A stretch of DNA of 64,000 bases from Symbiodinium sp. CCMP2592. Its lineage: Eukaryota; Sar; Dinophyceae; Suessiales; Symbiodiniaceae. Below, one piece after another: positions 46,765 to 57,012 of this stretch. The notes under the pieces are model-generated. The model saw only the letters and a program-made list of their open reading frames with translations. It ran no database searches and was not told the DNA's origin. Within the stretch, counting starts at the first letter, position 1, and each line of letters starts with the position of its first letter. The DNA is taken from positions 1,297,880-1,361,879 of the forward strand of contig CAJNDT010000136.1 in NCBI GenBank assembly GCA_905221615.1, in the 5' to 3' direction. Position numbers and translations under genes: made by a program.

Positions 46765-49700
46765 CGTCCCCCTGCCACATTCAATCACAAGCTCGCACAC
46801 ATATGTTTTCATATTGTGTGAAACTTCCCGAAAGAGATGGTTGGAGTCGAGGGTTTGTGCAATGCAGTCACGACGGACATGTCAGCAGTATGCGTGTCAG
46901 CGGCTGAGCACAGAGTCCTCAAATTGCAGCGGACTTGTAGTGGTTTCCAGGTCGGTTAACAGCTCCTGCTCAAGCCCGTGCTTCGTTGCAGAAGCAACTT
47001 CGAAAGCACACCCCGCGGACACAAGCACACGCAAGAAGCTGCTTCAAGGATGTAGCACCTGAAGCACTCAACCCCCAGCAGCAAACTCCGGGATGCCTTT
47101 CTGGGTGGAAGTGAGGCGTCTTCTCAGACCTGACCATGGTTTGGGAAGAGCCTGTGAAGACCCTCCTGGAGCTGATGCAGCTGGTGAACCTGGACCTTTC
47201 CATCCTCAGAATCCAATGCATGGCACCTCGGCTCGGGTTCGAGGCGAAACCTAAAAGCCCTTACTCTCAGCTGTCCAGCATCAATAATAAGAGCATCTTC
47301 GTGTTTTGCAACGATTAATTAGCTGAGGGCTGGCGGCGTTCTCCAGCCCCTGGAGTTGGGTAGAGCTTACCTCTTCGGGCTCAGGAGAGGTTTGGCTTTG
47401 AGGACGCAAAGGGCTCCTGAATCGTTCAGGCTTAAGTCTGGCTGTTCAGAGCCGTCATCTCGTTTCCAAGGAGGTGCATGTTTCGATCACTCCAACAAAA
47501 CTAGGTTCAGCACAACCTTACATCTACCAACATAGAGCACCTTCTATCTGCTTTTCTGGGGGTTGCAGGGGGCTGAAACGTTCGATGTTGGCATCTAGCA
47601 GGCTTGGGACTGACAGTGACATTTGTCTTGGGATGTTGCGATCTTCGAGCAATGGTGTTTGTTGGAGTTGCGGTAGTTCAGGACTTTCGTTGCAGAGCTG
47701 GATCTGCAAAACTTCCTGTGATACTTTTCTCTCAGGTGGGGAACGAGGACCCGGCGCTCTCCGTGCTGATGACGCTTGGCACGAAAAAGAGAACCCACGA
47801 CGAGGGAGGAAGGGTCAGGACGAAAAGCGCAACACAACGCGCTCTTCCCGTCGAGATTACGCGACACCCGAACACGTACGATGCAACAGTGACATGCAGG
47901 TTTCTTATTCTGTCTCATTTCCCACGATTCAGGATTCTGCTTACGCTACCGCTGCTCTGCATGCTCGGCGGTCTCATGGGCTGGATGCTGTCCCGCTACA
48001 AGGGCGAGTCCTTCAGCTGGCCACGCTATCTGCCTCTTGGCGCAGGCTCTGCAGGATGTGTCGATTGTGTATTTATCAGTATGAAGCTTTGTTCCTCTTG
48101 AAAGCTGGAGATTCCTAGCTTGAAGCAACACAGGAATGTGGTGGGACTCTTGGTGATGTTTGGCTACCTCGCTGTGTGCATGGCCTTGTCTCGCCCGATC
48201 CACTGCGTGTCGAACCCCAACGGCACCCAGAGCATGAAATCTTTCCCTGCCCAAGTTTGCTGGACAGCGTCTTGGTCACTGTTGAAGATCATTTTTGCAT
48301 CTTTGAGTGTTGAACACCACATACAGAATCCCAAATTTCAACTGCCGCAAGGCCAGTTGTAACATCAGCACCCAGGATTCTCACACACCGGCAGCGATTG
48401 AAGCGATTGTCGGATTGACGGTTTTTGGATTGGGCTTTCTTGCCTACATCATGCAGGTCGGGAGCTTGGAGAGATTAATGTTTCCTATGTTATTGTTACT
48501 AGTATCAGAAGTAATACTATGATCATAGTTGTTATTGTTTCTCATTTTGCTCAATACATACAGGATTCCTGTGCAGTGTAGATGTCCTCAAAGAAGGGTC
48601 CTTGCATCGCGCATCCTGCCGTGTGGCGGTAGCGTTTAAAGTTCAGGGCAAAAAAATGGGTCATAGTCCTCAGAGTCCTCAGAGGAGTGAGTTTCAGAGA
48701 TGGACTACGCAAGAAGACCAGGATCCTCATCGTAGGGCCCGCCCCTACTTTGAGACGCTTGAAATTCCTGTAACCCCCGGCACCACAAGCTCTAAAGGCC
48801 TTTGGTCTCACAGATGCACAAGGAGGCATCAAGCGGAAGTAGGTCAGCTTGAAAATTGCCCATCGTCCTAGATAGCAGTGCCAAACCGCTTATTGCTTGA
48901 GGTGGTTTGGCGATATCCATCTCTGGTGGACACTGGCCACGGGTTGAAGCTGTTGACACAGTATCACTTCTTGCTCCTCATCTTCACTACACCTCAAAAT
49001 TTGCTGCTTTTTTGCGACGAAAGTCGACGTTTTTGTGCCGCGAGTCCGTAAGCATCGAGCACAATTTAGGGTTCGGAGCTTCCGCCCAAGGCCGCCTTCG
49101 GTCCCTGCACCTTGTTCCGGGTTCAAGAGCCGGCTTAGTGATATCGAACTGAGACTGTGAAGATGGCTCAGCTTAAACAGCTCAGTGAACTTCCGATGCG
49201 AGTGTTTCCTACTCTAGCTTCGGCTTTCTGCGGGGCTGCGTTGCTGGAGAGGCTGGAGACTCATGAAGAGTCACGGAAGGGGTCGCCATGCGGCGACGGT
49301 CATCCTTCACTAACCTGAAACACTGGAACAGGAGAAGAACTGAGGGGTTCAACGGAACTCGCGGTTGAGGTCTGCTTGGTTTGGGGTCTTAGTGCTATGG
49401 TAGTGAGGCAGGATGTATCGCTGCGCTACTCTCATATGTGTTGTTATATGGCCCTTTTTCATGAATAAGGAGCTTTGATTGGAACGGTCCTGAACCAGTC
49501 CTTGGCGCGGGGACTGTTTGCTTCGACTCCAATTGCCTCGCCGAGGTTCAACCGCTTTGGGAGCCACGCCTACTATTGGGGCCACCTGGCCAACAGCATC
49601 TTAAGTATCTTAAGTTTCTGAATGGTTGGAATGTAGACGCAGGGGGTGGGTGGGCGGGTGGGTGCGTAAGAATCTGCATGTCATTCATGTGCAAAGGCTT

Positions 49701-51303
49701 AGACTTTGAGCTATATGCGTTCTCGCATATTTAAGTAGTGTAGGCATATCACAAGCTGATGCGTGTACATAAACTCTCAGACACAGGGCAAACAGGCTTC
49801 AGGCTTTGTTTTGCCTTTTGTCTGTAGGCTCTGCGGGAGGTCTCGACATGGCTGTCCCCAGAGATAAGGGATTGGAGATCATCATGCTAAACGCTTGGGG
49901 TCTCGGAGTCATCGTCATCTTAAGGGGTTCTCGGCACCCAGCATGCTCAGCTTTCACATTACTCCTTGCTGCTAGTCGCCTGAGTGTCACGGCTGCGGTG
50001 GCAGTATCTCGCAAGGCTTGCATATTGGTACACAAAACACGCATGTGTATTGAAAATGGAGCGACTGCATCGTTCCGTTTGGACAGATCGACAGACCAAG
50101 TGTCGTTTTTGGACAAGGCCCAGATATCTACTACTTCTGACCAGTCCTCGCAATATCCTGCAGCCCATACGCACTTCTCAACAGCGGCCTTGCGCTCAGG
50201 TCCTTACTTCATACTGCAAAAGCTCCTTGTGGCGATTGTGCCGATCGTTTTTGCAGACAGCGCCATCGTGCAGATCATGCTTCTGTCCCTGCTGATGGCG
50301 ACCTCGTTTGCAGAAGCGACCGCAATCCCTCTTCCTGTCCTATTTCAGAGGGTGATGAGCTAGGATCGTATTCTGTTGCTTTCGAGAAGCCGGGCCTGTA
50401 ATCGTTGCATCCGCTCCCATCATCGGGTTTACGTCAACTCGAGGGCTCCTCGATTGTGGACCCTCTAAGAGCGTGCGGTTCTTGTGCAATCCCGTTGCTT
50501 TTCTGTGAAGTCGGAAGGACGGGGTAAAGCTAAAGCCTCCATTACAAGGGTGCCAGCTCGTCTCCCGGTCGTGTCTTGTCTTGCTTTGTGGATCTTTCGG
50601 ATTTGGGCTCGGTCACGTGTGTCTTTGCGATGCTGGAGCGGTACTGAGGTGATATACTTAGCGACGTGCTGCCACGTCAAGCCATGGGCAACAGTCCTGG
50701 CCAATCTGGCGGACGTCTTCCTGAACATGGGGCTGATGCTTCAAGACGCTTGTTGGGACGCTTTCTTCGTTGTTTGGTGAAGAGAAAGAACGCCGATGCC
50801 CTCCAAAGCCTCGTTTCCAACCAAGAAGACCGTCTACACAAGCACCAATCGTATACATGCCCCCCCCCCCTACGAGTCAATTTATACACCGAAGCAACGT
50901 TTAGGCTGATGCTACTGATAGCTGCCTTCCTTTCAGATTCTGCCGGCCGCGACAGCAGGACTCTGGCTTTAGGGTTTCTAGTGAGGATCGAAGGGTTTGC
51001 AATTAAAGGGGCTCACGAGATGCTACACGGTTCTATGGGGCATTCCTTTCGGTTGAGAGCTTAGGTAGGAGAGGCAAAGGAAGAGAGAGCGAGAGACAGG
51101 GTGTAAGGGTTGAGCCATTAGAGTATGGCTTGAGGTTTAGGCTTGAGGGTATGACGTGTTGCTTGGGTTGGGGGCATAGTGGCTTCTTGACACGAGCATC
51201 CATTGCGCGAGGCTGTGCTATCTAGACATGTGCGGTACTTACACTTACTACCCATACATGCATACATACATAACAGGAGCAGAGATCAATGCACATACGT
51301 ACG

Positions 51304-51351
<48 letters not shown>

Positions 51352-54300
51352 CATGTGTATATATGTGTATATAATATGCACAACTCAGCACTCAGAGTCG
51401 ACTCCAGCGCCGATCCGGCACTTTCGCTTTGGCCAGGAGCAGGCTGAGCGTGATCCTCGTCATCATGCTCCTGAAAATCTGCCTTGGCATCTCCTCCTTG
51501 GCGGGCTACGCAGTGTACCAGAAGCTCTTCCCGGGCACCTCGCCGAAAACGCGCGGCGCTACCGAGAGATGCCAACGTCAGGCGACACCCCGACTCAGAT
51601 TGCTGTGAAAACTGCCGAGCCGAGCCCGAGATGTGCCTACAAAAACCGAGGCCCAGGGCTCCTGCATGGCCCGAGCTTGTCACTAAAATTGCCGCAGTGG
51701 TGATATGGGCATTGCTGCAAGTTCCTAGATCTCGACTTACTATGGCGGTTCAAGCTTTTGGGCCGCCGATATGCAGGGCCTCAGGTCTAGTGCTGCATCT
51801 TACTCATGTCTGCGTGGTTGCAGCACATCACCTCAGCAGCAGCTCCTTGGTGCATGAACACATGTAACCTTGCCTTACACAAAGGCCCGAGACTTTCAAG
51901 CCAAGAAAGCTCCAGACCCGGATCGCCTGCTCGCTTCGTGTTAAGCTGCGCCGAAGCCTACGAATGCTCCAACTAGCACTTCGGAGACTTTGAAATATTC
52001 CTCATGGCCATACACCAAAACTGCAGAGAACCCGACTACTACAACCTCGCAAACGAGATGAATTCAAAGTTTGGCCCGCCGGAATATTGCCAACCGTCAA
52101 GGCAAGATGTACGACTACTTCCTCTGCCATCACAAAGCAGGTTGGGAGCCTGCCGAAGCCCTCGAGAAAGCTGGGCTTTCGGGTTCACGCTGTAGGGCTG
52201 CTTCGAGTCACAGCCCCACACCCAGAGACTTAAAAAGCTCGTAATTGCGGGACGCTTTCATACGGCTCCTTTTACCAATGAAGTAAAGCTGGCACATGTC
52301 GGCATTGAGAATTTCGATCCTTCCATCCTCAGGTCACCTCAGGGCAATGGCATGGAGAGCTGCGAAAGCCCCTGAACCCTGGAATCCCAAACCCGGCACC
52401 TAAAGAGCAAAGCCCACCTGGCCCCTGCTTGGGAGCTGCTTCGAGCTGTAATAGGCGAACACGCAAGTTTAGTTTGGGTCGCTGTTGACAGAAGGTCTAG
52501 CGGTCCCTATTCTGCTCATTTCGGTCCGTATACCTTATATCTGTAAACGAATATGCCGCGCTTTAGAGGGCCTGACGGAAGCCACATTCTGAACTCTAAC
52601 TATGAAGGCCCCGAACAGGTTTTTCAGTTCCAGCTTCGGAGCAGCATCAGAGTGTGGGACCAAGAGAGCCCAAGACATACATTCGCATGCAGCATGTTTA
52701 GATATATATATATATACACATACATGTAGATCATGGCGAAGTTATACCCTTTCGTTGAGCTGTGCGCCTAGTATTGGTGTATCTCTAGAAAATACGAGCG
52801 GGCAACGAGGAGTATCCTGTATGTAGAAAGATATTAGGCTCGCTGGGCAGTTTCGAGACGGCGACCGCTAGTGTCGAGGGACGCATTCGAAACGGTTGCT
52901 TACGCTTAAGCATGTCAACGGATACGGTCTATGTCCCAGTCCGAGAACCCTACTCCCTTAGTTGAGGCTTTAGACACAGGCCGCTGTGCAGCGGAGCCCA
53001 AGCCTGCTAGGGACCGTCAGTCCTTGCAGCAAATCCAAAGTACACGAACTGCTTCCGATCTTAAGCTCGTGCGAGGATTAAGTCATTACTGAAACTGTGC
53101 TTGCTTGGCGGCACTTGGCACGACATGTTCCAGCGTCTGCCTGAGGTCTGGTGAAAAAGGGGGGAGGGTTTGCAGGCAGCTCGAGCTGCAGGCATATGTT
53201 TCCTAAGCCCCTTTGTAGACGCCCTTGATTCCAGTATCAAGACTTTTCCTAGCAGGTGCAGGAACACTTTGCCGATGGTTGAAGACTGAGATGCTGAAAC
53301 AGCCTCTCGTCGCAAAGCTTAGAGCCTGGGCGAAATCTGTTGGGTTTCCGGACTAGCGTGGGCAAAAGGAGAGGCTGCGACTTCCTCAGGGAATCTAGAC
53401 ATTCTAGGGTTTCAAACACCGAGCAAGGGCAAGGTTGCCTTTTCTGAGCTTCAGCTTCTACCCTAAACCCGAATTAAGTATCTTCCAGACAGAAGCAAGC
53501 GATGTCAGGTCAAAAAACAGAGCAAAGGTCTTCCTGGACTCTGAGCCTTGCCTGCACAGGGGTTTCGAACTGTTGCCCCGTCGTCCAAGAATTCGTGCGG
53601 GTTTGTAGATTCTGCGTTGGTGCGAGTATGAGGAGACATGCGTCCATTGGCACTTCGCCTTAAGTTTTTGCGTGGTCGAGCGTCCTGACATGGTCCTTGG
53701 CATTCCTTCGCTGGCATAGGTCCTCTGAGCCCGAAAGTGGTGCGCGAAACCTTAGACCTCGAATTGCTGGGAGCCAAGGATGAACTTGAGGGATTGGCAG
53801 AAACTTGGCTAAAAGATGGTTTAAGTTTAAGCTTTCCCGAGAGCTTTCTGTTTGGTGCTCGACGATGCCGGCCTTCTCACGTCAGACTTTCTTCTCAATC
53901 ACCGAACATGTTTGGCACCACAACGAAGGACATCGGTGACATTGTCAAAAGTCAGACTGGCACACTGGTCATTGTTGCGACGAAATCCGTGCTGTCCCGA
54001 CCCTGGTGTGCCGTGGAAATCACCAGCGGGGTCAACAACAAGATCGACATTGTGATGGTGCCTCGGCAGTTGTAACAATGAGAAGGCGAGACAAGACCAA
54101 AAAGCTGCGGAGACAGAAACAATAGCATGTAAGGGCCTTATTCTGGTATGGGCAGTCAGCACACCCGGAAGTCCGGATCAGAGGATGAAACGGTTCAGGA
54201 ACTGGCATCGAGATCGCATGATGTAGCAAAGATGTCGCGTTTCTTTAGATATTCCAGGTAGAGTGCAACAACTTCAGCCACTACGACGAGGAAGGCTTTA

Positions 54301-56850
54301 GGGCCTTGCGTGAAGGCGCTGGAAACAAAGTCAGAATCGCGTTCGGTTTGAGGCTGCGAGGACGAGACTCAACCGAGGGCAGCTCACCACTGCAACGTAG
54401 GGTTGGCTGTTGCGTAGCAGCGTGTCCTTATCCATGGCTTTCAGGGCAGATCTGTATGTAACGGAGGAATGGCTGCGACAAAGCTATGTGTGCGATAAGG
54501 TCATGCTTCCTGTTGGACGTTTAGTCTGACTTTTCGTACCTGTGAACATTGATCATCGTGAAGAGTGCAGTGGGTGGCACTGGCTGCTGCCTAGAATAAG
54601 TTAAGCCAAGTCCCGAAGCGCCTTTCTTCACGAGTTGTTGAACAGTAGATAGCAGGGACTCCAAACGTAAAACTTCGTCCTGCACGGTGCTTCCAATTCG
54701 AGATATTGGCACAGCTTGTTGCAGGCTGGGGCAGTGCCGACATCATGATATTCGCGCAGAACGCAATCGATCCCGGAGTGGTGGAGGACACCACATGTTC
54801 CTGCCAGGTGAAGGAAACGCCCGCTGATTACAATTCCCTGCATCCACACAAAATGCTGAATGTGAAGCACTGCCTCGCGGCACTACACAGATGCATGCAG
54901 AGAGAGAGAGAGAGACAGCCTTTAGTCAAACGTCTTGAACCCGAGAATGCCTTATTCAACTCTGAAGGAGTGCTATCGGCGACTACAGTCTGTGACCAGG
55001 ATACCTTTCGATGCCAACGGGACCCTGCGCTGCCTGCCAAATTGTCAGAGGTTTTTGGGGTGAAAACTTTTACTTGAGCCTAAGCAAGGAGCTAAGAGCT
55101 TTGAAGCCAGGTCGGAAGTGCTCTGAGTGAGGTTGCCATATACTCACTAGAGCGGTGATGAAATGGCTGGAGCTTCGACTTTTGTGAACATTCCACGATA
55201 CCGCCCCAAGCCGATTGTCAAGGCACCATGGTTCAGAGCCTTCTTCGGAATTCGCTCGGGGGCGAGGTCACCCAGCAACCCTAAGCCCCGAAGCATAACT
55301 CCGTCGAAAAGCTGCGGCAGAGCTTCTATCAGAGCTATCATATCTCCAGAAGATGTCCCGCCGTGAGACGATGCGCGTGCTCGCGCTTGGGGATTCGAAG
55401 TCTCCACACTCTTTGCACAATTGCCCCCCCCCCCCCCGGCCCGGGGCCGGGACGCCGGGACGCCGGGCCCGGGGGTTTGAAGCGCATCGGCCTGCAGGGT
55501 TTAGGGAGCCTCGGGTTTAAAACTTAGCAGAAAGAAGTAAGACGGAAGCCCTTGGCAGACTCCCGATCTATCTCAGTCCACTGGCCGCCTGACTTGGGGG
55601 GGGTTTCCAAGGCATCACTTTTCACTCAGCCGCCTCTCGTCCCAAGCTATGGAAGAAGTTGAGGGATGCGTCGTTCCGACCGAGGAAAGCACCAAGAAGC
55701 TGTGGCCACCATCTTGAAGATGCCCGGCTGATGTTTCCGGTTGCAGAGAATGCTTCCGCCGCAACTGATTGTCCAGGTCGAAAGAAGTAGGACGGCAATG
55801 TAGCAAAATCCGGAGTTAGCGGGGAGACAACACACAGCCTCAATACCTGAACTCCAATGAGTCTCTCGTCCTGAAGCTGCATCTGCGTCGGGTTGGGGTT
55901 TCGAATGGTTTTTCGTCCCCGAAGAGGGCTCAGTTCTCTGGAAGTGTCTCTCAGGCACAATCTCCCAAAGGCGGACGAGGCAGAGTCCATGCTTTCCATG
56001 CTTGGAACCGCACGCAAGTGCAAAGACAAGTGGCAGGTAGAGACCGGGGTTCGAGTGGGAAATGTTTTCAGGGATCCTGCATGCTGCTCCGTGCTTGTTA
56101 AGCTCTACGTATATTTGGGTTTGAGGGGGGGTCAAGGGATGCGAGCACATTCAAGATCGTGAACGGGGTGCCCCTCCGACCTGGTGTTGGTGCCCTGTCC
56201 TCTTTCCGAAAGATGCTTATCTAAGCGAAGTAATTGGATTTGGGCTTGCATTTTCCGGTACTCATCACACCCGGGTCCGGAATGTGATTTCTGAAGTACA
56301 AACCTTCTGACTCGAAAGCTTCGCACGGGGACAGCCCAGAGAATTGCCCGACCAGAGGGTACTACGACCCCTCAGGCCCCGAACACTTCGTGTTTAGCAT
56401 TTCCTGACTGCACATAGCAGGCGTAGAGCCAAAAGACAAAATGTCTCCAGGAGGCCGACAAGCAGGCCGATATCGTCATCCTCGGTGCTGTGAGCAGCTC
56501 CGAAGGCAAATTCACTTGCCAGGCGCTGTGGATAGTGAATTGTGAGGCTGTTGAAGGTTTGGAGGATGCTTCGAGGTTCCGGCAAGGCGTGGTAGAATTG
56601 GCAACGAACGTTGCTTTGACCAGTGTCTTTCGGTTGGAATTCTGCCGAACATGTATGCAGGCTATAAGTGTATATAAGAGGCCTTACAGATGAGAGTTGT
56701 TGTTGTCAGAGTTTGGCGGAGAACCTCCAAAGCCCCAGGAACTGTATCTCTAAGCGATGAGTCCACCTTCTTGAGGAGGGCGAAGGCTTAAGGACAAAGA
56801 AGCCCAGGGACACATGTGTGTATACATATATACATCTACATATACATATA

Positions 56851-56887
<37 letters not shown>

Positions 56888-56963
56888 GTATGTATGTATG
56901 TGTATATATATATATATACACATATGTATGTATGTATGTATGTATGTATGTGTATATATATAT

Positions 56964-57012
<49 letters not shown>

